A DNA stretch of 64,000 nucleotides from Fratercula arctica (taxonomy: Eukaryota; Chordata; Aves; Charadriiformes; Alcidae). The notes beneath the pieces were generated by a model, which was given only the letters and a program-made list of their open reading frames with translations, made no database searches and was not told the DNA's origin. The stretch is taken from NCBI GenBank assembly GCA_947846985.1, contig CANTUZ010000005.1:18944389-19008388 (forward strand). Reading direction: 5' to 3'. Positions 51,576-64,000 of this stretch are shown in pieces (position 1 is the first letter of the stretch; each line of letters opens with the position of its first letter). A program made the position numbers and the translations under genes.

Positions 51576-52085
51576 AGAATCATAGAATCTTCATGGTTGG
51601 AAAGGACCTTTGAGATCATCGAGTCCAACCATACACACACAAAAAAAACCCCCTACAATCTCTGTCACTAGAGCATGCCCTGAAGTGCCAAATCTACACG
51701 TTTCTTAAATACCTCTAGGGATGGTGACTCAACCACCTCCCTGGGCAGCCTGTTCCAGTGCCTGACCACTCTTTCAGTAAAGTAATTCTTCCTAAGATCT
51801 AACCTAAACCTCCCCAGCTGCAACTTCAGACCATTTCCTCTGGTCCTGTCATTATTCACCTGGGAGAAGAGGCCAACAGCCACCTCTCTACAACCTCCTT
51901 TCAGGTAGTTGTAGAGGGCAATGAGGTCTCCCCTCAGCCTCCTCTTCTCCAGCCTCCTCTTCTCCAAACTAAACATGCCCAGTTCCCTCAGCCTTTCCTC
52001 ATATGACTTGGTCTCCAGACCCCTCACCAGCTTGGTAGCTCTCCTCTGGACACGCTCCAGCACTTCCAGTACTTCAAGCACTTCA
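51576..52085 (-). mobile_element. CR1 LINE, 5'-truncated, with near-intact ORF2 C-terminus
   Basis: On the minus strand 51668-52081 is a single open frame of 137 codons covering the CR1 ORF2 C-terminus ([35 protein letters not shown]). The 3' UTR and 'agaatcatagaatcttcatg' tail complement follow down to 51576. It carries a 15-base in-frame duplication (51936-51950 and 51951-51965) that repeats EKRRL. It belongs to the same variant as the fragment at 38632. It lies opposite in orientation to the CR1 at 49321-50995, with a gap of about 580 bases. Confidence 0.94.
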
Positions 52086-54437
52086 CCACTCAGTGTTGGC
52101 TGCTAAACAGTTAAAATAAGCAATTAAAAAGAAGCAAGACCAGGGCTATGACTTAGAAGTTTAGATCAGCAAGACGGGGCATTGGTGCTTTGGCAACCTC
52201 TACCCAAATGGGTTACAGCACCTCTGACTACCCATTTATATATGCCTTGCTCGTCTGTTGTAACATGTCTACAACCTCCATTAGAGTAAATTGTACTGAG
52301 AGTGGAAGTGGATTCTCAAAAACAGACAGGAATGTGATATTGCCACCATAATCATGTGCTCTACAGTAGCCTTTCCATCTTCACCAAGCTTGTGCGTGCT
52401 TCTAGTTCCGGCTTTTTATTTGTTTGATTGGTGTTTTTATTATGAGATACTTTTGAGTGAGTGACACACACCGTTGTTATTATTACGTAGGAGTAAAGTA
52501 GTCAAACAATGCCTGTGCAGAATGTACTGGTCCCTTTGTTCACTAAGTCTGGGTCCCTTTCTATCTGGTCATTCTAAAGACCCCCAGGCAAAGATGTTTT
52601 CTCATTGTCTGAGAGATTGCATTATTTTCTATGCATACACACTGCTTTGTGAGAAGAGGGGCATATGTTGTTCTTTATTTACCATGACAAGCCCTTCTCT
52701 CACCTGCGTTAAAAAGTTAGAGCCAGCTAATGAGAGGGTAACCCATCTAACCAAAATAACAAGGGACACAAACTAGAAACAGCGAATATAAACCAGCAAC
52801 TAATATGAATGGTTTTGCTAATAACATGTTTCTGAAAAATTGCTTAATCCCAAATGAGTCACTGAAATACTGACAAATGGATTCATGGAAGCTTCAGTAA
52901 GTTCACAAACTAGCATCCCAATCATGAACTTGGAAGCAGAAACCAGACCTAAATTTACTGTAAAGTTCATTTAAAATTAATATCATAACCAAATTTGCTG
53001 AGGAATATACTTCAGGGAACTTTGCATTTAGGTCAGCAGGAAAGAAAAGAGATACTAAAAAGGCATTTCCCATTTCACAGTTGTTGTATCACCAGCACAA
53101 CTTAAAACCATGGGTATATATACCCTACCTAAATACTAGAGAGGGTATATTATAACAAAAGCAATGTATTGTTTGTATCTCACTGGTTGCCAAGCAAGGA
53201 GGAGATTCTGTTGTACAGAGCCCTCTAATACAAGGTAGTAGATCTCTGAAATGAAGATGGAAACCAGAAAGGAAAGTATCACCGAGGGAAACCAGAAATG
53301 CATTTCCTGGAAGCTGGGTGCTGGCAGGAAGGGTCCTCGGTAATGCATTCAGACTGCACACAATAACTTGGAGCATGTAACCGGCTGCAGTGATTTACAG
53401 GCTAGCACAGCAGTGGCTGCAGATTACAGTTGTGCTGATAGAGGCAGAATAACTCCTGGAAATGAGATGCCAGCCAGCACACAGCAAAAGGCAGATGAAG
53501 GCCCCTAAAGTGCTTCAGATTGGAAACTACATCCTCCTCTGCTGCCTGAATAATTGGCTTCCATTAGGAATCCTCTCCATTTATATCACAGTTTTGTTGA
53601 TGTACAAACAATTCTTTTTTAACAACATAGACAGTTCCTCTCTCCCCTAATGGTTTTGGTTTACCCTTGGTGTCAAGAGGCAAAACATCTCCTGCCTGTT
53701 GGTTATAAAGTCAAGAAGACAGTTAATAGTAAAATGGAGTAGTACACACAGCTCAGAACCAAAATGCTTTGGAAATTAGCCCCTTCCTATGCAAAGTGTC
53801 TAATACTTTCACTTGCAACAGAGTTTCTAGTGCAAGAGCTTAAAGTACAGTGTTTTTAGAAAAGCAGATTTTAGCTCTTAAGGCTCCTTGAAATTAAGGT
53901 AGGGAAAATTTCTCTGGACAGTCTGCAAGCAATGAGGCAAAGGCTGTGAAGAATGTGAGTCAGAAGCTTGAAGCACGCTCATTCATTAGACTGGTAATTT
54001 TTAATGCCACGTATTTAAGTACTCAGCTATGAGGTACGTTGGTATCTCCCAAGTTTAGTTAGCCCTGAACATTTGAGGACAAATGACCTATTTAAAGGAG
54101 GCAACACAGTGATTCTGTGTTGGAGCAGAGCATTTTAAAAAGTGACTACTGTATTTGAACCCCCAATCTGAGACCTCATTGAAGATGGTAGTTTTTGGAC
54201 TGGGTGACCGAAATGTAAGACTCAACAACTTCTGTAGAGATGTCAGGCTTTCAAGGCTGAACTCAATGGAGAAAGGTATACTTCCACACAGGTTGCACCC
54301 CTTCAATCTCGAGGGTACAGGAAGATAAAAAACAGTCAACCATATTTTGTTAACTTGTTGTGGCTAAAAATGACACGTACGTAGGAAGAGAGGCAGCACC
54401 GGACTCTGTAGAGAGGCTTCCTACCCTCAATGTAGGA

Positions 54438-54907
54438 AACTGCTGGAAAGGGTGCAGCAGAGGGCTACCAAGATGATTAGGGGACTGGAACACCTCTCTT
54501 ATGAGGAAAGGCTGAGGGATTTGGGTCTCTTCAGTCTGGAAAAAAGACGGCTGAGGGGGGATCTTATCAACACTTATAAATACTTAAAGGGTGGGAGTCA
54601 GGAGGATGGGACCAGGCTCTTTTCAGTAGTGCCCGGGGACAGGACAAGAGGCAATGGGCACAAACTTGAGCACAAGAAGTTCCACCTAAACATGAGGAGG
54701 AACTTCTTTACCCTGAGGGTGGCAGAGCACTGGAACAGGCTGCCCAGAGAGGTGGTGGAGTCTCCATCTCTGGAGACATTCAAAACCCGCCTGGACGTGT
54801 TCCTGTGCAACCTGCTCTAGGTGACCCTGCTCTGGCAGGGGGGTTGGACTAGATGATCTCCAGAGGTCCCTTCCAACCCTATGGTTCTATGATTCTATGA
54901 TTCTATG
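54438..54907 (+). mobile_element. CR1 LINE, 5'-truncated, with tandem tail
   Basis: 54452-54820 is open for 122 codons ([20 protein letters not shown] ... [20 protein letters not shown]) and is the ORF2 C-terminus. The 3' UTR 'gggttggactagatgatctc' follows, then a tail of three ATTCTATG-type units ending at about 54907. It is the least degraded CR1 end here and probably the youngest. Confidence 0.95.
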
Positions 54908-56563
54908 AATGTATTTCTTTCCACTGTCAGCTACTGTGGCATAGAGCTGGCCACCATGCTAATGGTCTGCGCCATAACGCATATTCCAGTTAAGGAATTG
55001 TTAGCGTGCCTTTGCACCACCTATAAAGTCCACTTGCATGGAAAGGTGGCAGTATGCTGCTGGATTCTCATTCCAGGCTTTGCCTTCTGCTGCTGCGCTG
55101 CAGTTCGTGGCTACTGTGGCTAATCCAAGACATTAGAAATTTACTACAAAGAGACTTTTTTCTTTTTATGTACTAATAGGAAAAGATGAGTCCTGCAAAA
55201 CTTCCTCTGATACCAACTGGAGTTGAATTTACTGGCTAATTTTTTTATTCCTGCCCATGTCAATGGTCCATGTCAACTTCTGTCCAAGTGCAGGAATGGA
55301 TTTTTAAAATGCTGAAAACAATTATTAGAATACATTTCCAAAGCTCCAAATGATAGCGAAACACAGGTGCTAAGAAGAATCACTCACTACTAACAAGTCA
55401 AACTTTATTCAAACTTCAGAGACAGAGGGGCTACAAACGCTGCTTTTGTAGGAACACTTTTTCAACAGAGGCCAAGTAAAAAAAATAAATTATAACTAGC
55501 CATTAACATCATGTGTTCACTCAGCATAGCCAGGATGAAATAGATAGAAAGAAATTAAAAATAAATTTCAATACTATAAATTAAAGAATGCCACAGAAGG
55601 TATGCAAATTGCATGCTACAAGGTCTTGTTTTTTGTTTACAAAGAATGTGTTTTCAGTTTGATGGAGAGGCATCATTACGGAGGGAATTTGAGGCATTTT
55701 AAATAGCAGAAGCACTCATTAAGAATTCATTTTTTACAGGAAGACTGGAAAAAAAAATTAAAATTAATGAGCAAGATGAAGTGGGGGGGAACTTTGAAGA
55801 TGACAGCTTCTTGCTAAAAAAAGACACACTTGATATTAATCACAAGCAGTTCACATACATGCATTACCCCTAACTCCACTGTCACAATTTCCAGGACTAA
55901 TTCACAGCTGCTTCGTGTTCACTTTGTGTCAGGCTGCTTGGCAAAGCAGGCAAAGCATAGAGTGGCCTCTCAGACACTGTCGTAATAAAGATGAGGAATA
56001 CATCACCAGGCAAAGAACACGTCATAGCCTGGCTTAAACCTAGGGGATTCAGTATTCCTGCAGTGGCAACTACGGGAAACCCTCAGGAAGAGGTACAACT
56101 ACTGTCTATACCAAAAGCTCAAACTGACTACAGCAGTTTCTGAGCAGGAAAAGCACAAGTGTTCTTGCTGCACCACTATCATGTATTTTTGAAATGAAAT
56201 CTATCTGGGAAAATGTGTAGCCAGCACATTAAAACACTATAGCACCTTTTAAGTCTCTTCAAAAATATGCCTAGTTTAGAACCTCATGATCTGGAAATCA
56301 GAGAGATTTTCTCAAACATTGTTTCCTTAGTCTTAAAAGGAGGGAAAAAAAAAACAAAGTCACCTTTCTTTAAACACAAACACACAAGCTAGACTGCTTA
56401 ACTGATGCACAACAACACGCAAGTTTTAGAAAATTCAGTGTTGTGCAACCATCAATTTAATCTTCAATACCCTCACACAGTAAAATAAAGTTTTGATTAT
56501 TCCTCCTGTAAAAATAATTGTTTGTTTCTTTTAAATGCTCATGTTCTTGATGAAGGATTTGGC

Positions 56564-56577
56564 GGGGGGGGGGGGGG
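56564..56577. repeat. G14 homopolymer
   Basis: Fourteen G in a row, which can form G-quadruplex and is prone to length error in sequencing. Confidence 0.85.
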
Positions 56578-57618
56578 TGTCTGGTTCAGGCTTGCTATAA
56601 AAACTGGTCATTACAAAGAGGAGATGGGGGCAAGTCTTTCCTCTCTTTGGATCTCTTAGTTTAGGTTAAAAAACCTGAAGCTAGATCTGGAAGAGAACAG
56701 ACTAATCCAAGCTGAACTGGCCCTGGCAGTGGTAGTGTGGCGGGCCTCCTTGGGCAAGTGTGAAATGCCTGGGACAAAAAGGAGCAAAAGCAGCAAAGCT
56801 GAAGTTACTGGAGCGAAGCAGGAATAACGGGAGTTGCATGAAGATGTTTGAGGGAATGAGCATTTGACTTCGGTCTCATTTCATACAGAGAATGTGCCAG
56901 AAGATGACTTCATGCTAAGCATCTTTCTTACTAATGTGATGGTTTTTCATTGTGATACTTCTCTGTATTTGACTATTCCCACTGTCCCCAGTGAGTTGGT
57001 TTTATTTCCTTCTGACCCAGCAGAACACCACGCAGAAGAGGTGCCCTGCATGGCAGACATGAGTACAACCCTACCGAGGGACACCCTTCTGAAAACAACA
57101 GCCAGGTCTGTTCCAAAGTCCACTGAAATTGGCGGGAAGACTTTCTCAAAATTCAGTGAGCTGCAGACCAGGCCTAGATAAAACCTAGGCTCATTTGGAG
57201 AACTAAGGAATTTCCATGCTGGGCAGAGATGTCTCAGCTAGCTCCAAACAAGCTGCCTAATGAGCCCAAGCTGAGTGCTGCCCTCATACAGCTACAGTGT
57301 TTCTGTCCCCATAGGGGCACATTCAAAGGTAACTTGGTGTCTCTGCGTAACCCTGTATTGCATCATGTAGACATACCCTAGCTGCTTTTCTGCTTTCCTT
57401 TTGAAATGATAGCAGCAGCAACAGAACAGGCAGTTTACAATTACAGGATTATTTCTTCTTAATACTTGCCCCTTTAAGGTTTGGCATCTTCAACAACCAT
57501 GTATGAAAATGGGTTGAAAAGACTGCATGAAAATTCTCCTTTAGGACTCAGCTGACCCAAATACACAGTTCTCTTGCTCTGAATTCCCCCGTATAGTGCA
57601 GGGAGACAAACCGCTCTG

Positions 57619-57660
57619 TTTTCTCTCTCTCTCTTTCTCCTTTTTTTTTTTTTCCTTTCC
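57619..57660. repeat. Polypyrimidine (CT/T-rich) tract
   Basis: A run of CT dinucleotides followed by T13, all pyrimidine on the plus strand over about 40 bases. A second CTTT-type tract lies at about 11902-11920. Confidence 0.8.
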
Positions 57661-60600
57661 ATAATGCTGCATTGCAGGACCAAATTTTCTGATTATCATG
57701 CAGGATCTTATTTTGATTGTCCTTTCCCCAAATGAAACGATTCTGGTACTCTCAGGACAATCAGGAACGATCTATCTCCTGCTCTGAGGGGGCAGGTAGT
57801 GCCTTTCTGTAATAGATGAGCTTAAAAGCATATGTACAGTCAGAAAAGTGGTTGCACTTCAGGGCACTGCCAACATGAGTATATCAGCCAGTGGTATGAC
57901 AACGTGTGACTCAAAAAAGCCATGACCACAGAAACCCCTTCCGTCAATGCAGCAGCAGCATCAAAACACAATTTTCACTGGTTTAGCTTGCCTTGTTTAG
58001 GGTGAGCGTAACTAATAAGGCTGTATTCCCAAAAGCAGTGCTGTGCTGGTATTGCATAAGTATTTTGACAGTGTGTTTGGCACAGCTTTCAAAAAACCCT
58101 CCTTTTGCTCCCTATTGTGTATTCATAGGCAATTCTGCGTAGCCAAATGACACAAACAAGGTTTTAACAGTTCTATCCTTGCAGATTAAGCACTGCCATG
58201 ACAGAAGGAGTAATATCCAGTTTGATTCCTGTATCATCAATAAAGGTAATCAACTAACCTTCAGGTGTAGAAGCTTTACCTTCAGGTATCTTTACCAAGT
58301 GAGTTTCTAAAACTAGCAATTAGAAAATCCTTTTTCTTACTTGCAAGCTTGGACATATTTGATCTACAAGCCACGGACAGAAAAAACAAACAGGAAAACC
58401 TAAAATACCATTGTTTTTTACAGACGCATTTAGAAGCAGAGTCACACTACAAAACTGGCTCTTCCAGCTCCTCAGGAAACCTGCACAAGCATTTAACAAC
58501 TGCAAAAACATTCAAGGTCAAAGGCAAGCTCTTTTTGGAGATAAGTTGCCTTCTAGCTATAGTGCTAAACTCTGCAAAGTAGAGCCTGTATTGCAGATGA
58601 GATGACTGGGAGATTCCTAAATCAAATAGCAAGCTCTATGAACAATGTACATAAATAAAAGCTTTATTGAGCCCTGTGTCTGAAATTCATACACAACAGG
58701 AGAATTGGAACGGGAAAGCTGGTCTGCTCTGCTTCGATGAATCGCTATACATCAGCACCAAGCCTACTCTTCTCATTTCAGCAAAGTACGACTTACTCTA
58801 GCCTTCAAGACCCCAAAGCAACTAAGGGATAGGAATGCACACAACCCCACATCAGTATAGAAAAGGAGGAAAAGGCAGCACTTTACTTCCATCAAGCTAA
58901 CTCTTTGCTGGCTCCTTACTGCAAGAGTTTTACCAAAAATGCTAGGAGAGCATGCGGAGAACAGTCCTTACCACTGTGGATACTGCCCTCGTATCCACAT
59001 GATTCTGGCTGAAACTCCTAAAGCCCCATCTCAGCACGTTTCAGGATCAGTAAAAAGGCAGAAGGTACACGTGAGGTAAGAGCTTTGAGGTCTCCAAAGT
59101 GCTGGGCTGATGTCTCACAGCGGTGTACGGTACCACTCCTTCTCCAGCTCAAGCTCAGGATTCCACTGAAATGAAAAGTACTCTCCTACAATAACATAAA
59201 GGATAGTGGGAAGCTCTGCTGATAAAAAACCAACCACCTGTTTTTGGCATCTGCTTTGTTTAGTTTTCCTATGAAAAGCTATATTGGGCCAGACTGTGAA
59301 TGATGCAACCTCCAGTTACTCAGCTGTTGACTGGCTTCGGCTGAAAACATCCACAGCAGAGACTTCCCAAACTACTTAACACCGTGCAAAAAAAGAGCCC
59401 TGGGACACAATAGAATGGAAGGAAGACCGGTCTGAGGTTAGTTAATGGGGAGGGAAAGCAATAAATTAAAGAAAATTCACTACAGGTAAATGAAGGGTGA
59501 CGAAACCTCTGAAGAGCATAGTTTTCCACGACACTGAGAGTCTTAGCTGAGATGGGACTGCCGCATGAAGCCCAAGAAGGAAAAAAGGCTTCTGGTAGCC
59601 CAATTAGTCACTCACAGTATTTCTGATAAAGTTGTGACATGAAGAACTACTTGGAAAGTCTGATCTGCTATTTGCACAAAAGAAGAGTAAGGCTAGCAGA
59701 AAAAGATGAAACAGTCTGTCAATTAAGCATACCATTTGTTCAACTTGTAATGGAAGGAGAATGAAAAGGAAAATCATGGAAATTAGCTGTGGATGTGCTC
59801 TCAGACTATAACCAGAGACCAGGGTGAGACAGGGAACAGATTTTTCCTGTTTCTCATGGAGAAGCAAACACTGTAACAAAGCCATTTCAACTTGCCTGGC
59901 ATCTTGCTCTCCAAAATCAAGGCAAAAAGCAGTCTCATCCGGCTTCAAACCTGAAACATGTATGGTCTTCCCACCAGCAGCTCCAAGTTTTCTGAAGTAA
60001 AAAATAGTTTATAATGCTGCAGCCTAGGAGTACTAAAATGCAAACAAAAAACTGGCCTCATTTTCCACTAATGTTATTTCATCATCATAGGGAATAATAC
60101 AGAAAAGAAATGTACTGCACTTGTAGATACTTAAGACAAGTTTGACTGCAGGACTGGGGAAATGCAAAAGCACAGGAAGAGAAAGACACACGGAGCATAA
60201 GGTTCAGAGGCTAAACTGTTCAGGGAAGAAGAAAGTTTAGCCTTTGTCTATGATTAAGTGGTTGATTCTGCAAAGCTGGGCAGGTATCAAGAACTGGTTA
60301 ATTGAGGGCAAGACAGAGTTAGAATACAAAGTGAAAACAGAGCAGTCAAGGGGAGAAAAACAGCTGCCACAAAGTCTGTTTTCCCTTATCATTTGAAGAT
60401 AAATATACTTTTCAACTAACCTATTCTGTGGAGCTAATTCCCTGGAAGTGCTGGGAATCCACTAATACTGTTGCCTAATATATTCAGGAGTTGATGGGCC
60501 TGTACCTGTGTAGTGTCCTTTCAGATTTTGTATCTAATAAAAACAACCCAGCAGTGATGAAAGCATCGTTTTAGTCATCCCTCATAGCAGATGGCCAAAG

Positions 60601-61285
60601 CAAGTGCTGGACTTACTGTGATGTGTGTAACAGCAAAGAAAAATTAAAGACAGGTTCCCATAGAGGGGGAAAACTTGTTGCCTTAGGTTTTGCAGCTGTG
60701 GAAGGCTGAAGGACAACAGCCCCTCTGATAATGTGATCTTTGCTCCCTCCAAAGTCTGGTTTTCACAAGGCAGCCACATGTCTTTCCCAGGAACCGAAGC
60801 TATATAGATAGCACCAGGTATAATATGCTGGGTGTATTTTATACTGCAGTATATTTTGGGAGTCAAAGTACTGTCCATACTACCTGCATACTGCTTTTTC
60901 AAAAGCATAATTTCCAAAGTATATGTATACATTTGCAAATATTCCATTAAAACTTATTACAGTTCTACTGTGGTTTTCTGATCTATATATTTTTGTGACT
61001 GCACTGTACCAGCAGACCCATTGGGTGAATTCAAGTCTATGGGAAGAGACTAACTTAAAAACCCACGTAGTCCATGCCCTTTGGTGCTTTGGATGAGACG
61101 TCAACATCCCACAGAAACCTCAGTGTTTCTTCTCACATCACTGTGGCACGCACAGAGAGGGAGGTGCCCAGAAGCAAAGAACATTTAGCATAATGACTCA
61201 GATGGGTGGTCAGCAGTTTAAACCAGCCACTTGATGTTACTATAATGAGGATTCAGTTTAACAGTTGTTCTGCATGCACAGAAAT

Positions 61286-61316
61286 CCCCCCCCCCCCCCC
61301 AACCCCCCCTCCCATC
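61286..61316. repeat. C15 homopolymer and C-rich tract
   Basis: Fifteen C (61286-61300), then AACCCCCCCTCCCATCCCC. On the minus strand this gives four or more G runs, a G-quadruplex motif on the BRSK2 sense strand. Confidence 0.85.
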
Positions 61317-63621
61317 CCCAGGAAATCACTTAAAAATAAAATGAACAAAAATTAAATCATCTGTTTGAGAAGGAGGTTATGGCTTTGAAAATGCACATAA
61401 TGGGTGGAGCAAAAATGCTCATGGGTGGGCAAAAATTATTTCTTACAGCAAGAGGATCAGGGACGTTCTGAGCTTTATCTCAGGGATGACACAGTATAAA
61501 TAAAACTCCAGGGCCAAATTCAGAACTGTAGGAAATACCTGCACTTCTGCTGAATCCAACAGGAGTAGAATTCTCTTATGATAACTCTGGGCTTAGGCCA
61601 GTATGTTTTACACACACTTTGAGCCACAGAAATCTTGCTTGAAAATGAAAGAAAGTTATTTCCATGATGGTTAGCAGAATTGCATCATACCCCACTTACT
61701 CACTAGGGAACAAATACCTGTTCTAAATTGTCTACTGAATCAATTAAAAAATTCTCATCCAGCATCAATACATTCTGATGCATATAGGAGCAACCTTGAT
61801 CTTTCAACTACTGTATCATTAGCTTCCTGAATCTTATAATCAAAACTAATTCATTAAAACATATTCTCAGGAATATGCCTGGCCCATAAAACCCTAAAAC
61901 ACTTCTTAATTACTAGAGAGTTTAAGTAGAGGCTTTAAGCCTAGGATGCCTAAACATCTATAAATGCATTAAATGTATCAAGATGTAACCTTTTTGCCAG
62001 GCCCTGAATTCTTCAGTTCTGCTCAGCTCTTTCCCTTCTCCTGTTAGGTTGTGTACTGTGGGTCTAGGTGGTCATAGTCCTGATTATAAGAATAATGCTT
62101 AAACTGTTGATATACACTGGTTGGAACATTGTAACTTCAAAAATTCATATTTGCATAAGCAAATAAAGGAGCTGATCATTCTGACTGGCTATTAACAGCA
62201 TTTTCTTGAAATCAGGCTGTGTTAAATTCGGTATTCAGTCATACTGAAGGTCACAGAGCTGGTATCAGATCATTAGACATGACAGCAGGATTTGTGGCAT
62301 ATTATTTCAGGTTAAGAACGCACACAAAATAGAAGCTAGTTTTGTTTAAGTTCCCTAAGCTTTTGAAAAAAAGGAAAATGAACAGCTTTTAAGGCATATG
62401 GGCATTAGTAGACCACAGCTAAAGGCTGAACTGAGGTGTGAGGATACAGGACTGCCAGAGGGGTTATAACTACAGTAGCTGTAAAGAAGGGTGGCTGTGA
62501 GGTAGTCTTAAAAGGGGCACATAGGGGTCCCAGAATCAAAACAGCAGAAGAAAAATGTATTTGCAGACAGTTATAGTGATTGGAAAGAAGAGATTAAGGA
62601 TGATATGAATGGTATTGCTGCTCAGAAGATGTGTAAAAATAAGGGGAGAGAAACCAAGCATCTCTACCTGGATATGCATCTTGAAAATAAGTGGAAGAGT
62701 AATAGAAACTATAATGAAAGGGACAGCTGGAGAGATGATATCAGAGGATGGAGGTCAAGCCTCTGTGAGAACCAGCAATTTGAGAGCGAGAAATGACACA
62801 GTCAGAAATAGCTAAGACCTCTTTAGAAGTGCAGTGAAGGTATGTCAATATGTTCATTATTTCATCTATCGTCTGCTAGTTGTTCCTCAAACTATAGTTA
62901 CAGAACTTTATCTATATTTAAAATTTGATTTATACCTAACAGTTAAATCCCAGAAATTCAGTAATTGTGCCCTTCATTCCAGCCCAGTGCATTTATGATC
63001 CCACTTCCAGTGTTCCCTGCTACAGATCACTGAGATCTCCTCTCAAGACTCCAGGCAGGCTCTAAGAAAGCATTCCTCCGTTGCCTGCTAATGTGGTTGC
63101 TCTCTTGTTGGTATTCAAACCACAAACGAGATGTGATCATTACCATGCGTTCCTTTAGGCTGCTTAAGCCTCAGAGTCCCCTCAGTAAAGCAGCCTTTGA
63201 ACCAAAGTCCTAAACCCTCTTCATGCTACTGCTGTAATGTTTATTATCACCTGCTGAGACACCCATTCTTTGTATGCTAGTCTGTTGATTCTCAGTTTTA
63301 CTCATCAATTTTGCTTCTGCTGCCCCTTTTCATACTAAATTTTCCTGACACAGCTCTTAATTTCACTGATTGGTTGCTCCTACCATGAGGCTGCAGCAAT
63401 CAGTACTGTCTCCACAGTTCTCTGAGGCGTTAAGTTTTTCTTCCATCTCCTGTAGATTTTTTTTCCAATTGTTCCAATTGTTCAATTGTTTATTTGATGG
63501 CTGATACAAGTTTATTCATTAAGGAATGCAATAGCCATGATAGCTGGCCAATCTCTCCCCTCATATCTGCACTGGGGTTCAGGTTAGACATTTAGGATGA
63601 ATTAAATCACTAGGAGTGTAA

Positions 63622-63797
63622 TGTAGCACTGGAACAGGCTGTCCAGAGAGGCTGACAAATCTCAATCCCTTAAGGTTTTCAAAACCAAGCAAGACAAAGC
63701 CATGGCTGACCCATGTCAACATCAGTCCTTGTTTGAGTGGGAGAATGTACCGCATAAACCCTCAGAGGTCCTTGCAGCCCTTATTTCTATGATTCTA
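63622..63797 (+). mobile_element. CR1 LINE 3' end, old and diverged
   Basis: 'gcactggaacaggctgtcca', 'gagaggctgacaaatctc', 'aaccctcagaggtccttgca' and 'gcccttatttctatgattct' keep the CR1 order of ORF2 end, 3' UTR and ATTCTATG tail, but with more changes than the other copies. A divergent CR1 subfamily. Confidence 0.8.
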
Positions 63798-64000
63798 CAC
63801 GTTTGTCCAATATTTCACTCCTCTACCCTGTAACAATCTGGCTCTCTTAGATTTCTTCGTCCTTGATATCTCCTTTTTCCTCAAGCAGTATGTCATCAAG
63901 CTCCTGTCTTGACATTTGAGAGTCCAAATGCTGGTTCAATTTGTATTGTGATGCATCTGCAGCCAAACGGATGCAGAAAGACATTGAATCATTGGTATCT

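Larger units (their letters stand above)
54908..63621. other. Intronic, homopolymer tracts only
   Basis: No transposon or exon recognised over 8.7 kb. G14, polypyrimidine and C15 tracts are listed separately. An octamer ATGCAAAT at about 55602 is isolated. Confidence 0.55.

Overview
This is vertebrate, almost certainly avian, DNA lying inside one gene. The mobile DNA is bird-type: CR1 LINE copies with the ATTCTATG-type 3' tail, one ERVL-type LTR of a style I know from bird genomes, and faint MIR/L2 remnants. There are no L1 or Alu copies, and recognisable transposons fill only about 8-9% of the window. There is no sign of bacterial, phage or organelle sequence.

The host gene is BRSK2 (brain-specific serine/threonine kinase 2, SAD-A), read on the minus strand. 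Two exons are certain: 20517-20602 (C-helix to beta-4 of the kinase N-lobe) and 6176-6316 (hinge to the stretch just before the HRD catalytic loop). Their splice sites are canonical and their codon phases join, giving about 75 residues of continuous kinase domain. I found neither the preceding exon (ATP-binding loop and lysine) nor the following one (HRD/DFG), so they should lie beyond 64000 and below 1. Nearly everything else is intron: at least 6.2 kb downstream of the second exon, 14.2 kb between the two exons, and at least 43.4 kb upstream.

Layout: 1-6175 is intron with a small CpG-rich, promoter-like island at about 2700-2965. 6317-20516 is intron with a possible decayed coding retrocopy (about 7600-8430), a sense-oriented solo ERVL LTR (8583-9350), a CR1 tail (13378-13644) and MIR/L2 scraps. 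20603-64000 is intron with a decayed palindromic MITE (26055-26126), CR1 copies at 33731-34990 (-), 38632-38715 (-), 49321-50995 (+), 51576-52085 (-), 54438-54907 (+) and 63622-63797 (+), a 20-bp minisatellite (41901-41988) and several homopolymer or G-quadruplex tracts.

I see no new multi-gene system. The points most worth checking are the intragenic CpG island with three tandem CCAAT repeats, the frameshifted coding-like block near 8 kb, the inverted CR1 pair at 50.6-52.1 kb, and short hairpins that no family I can name explains.
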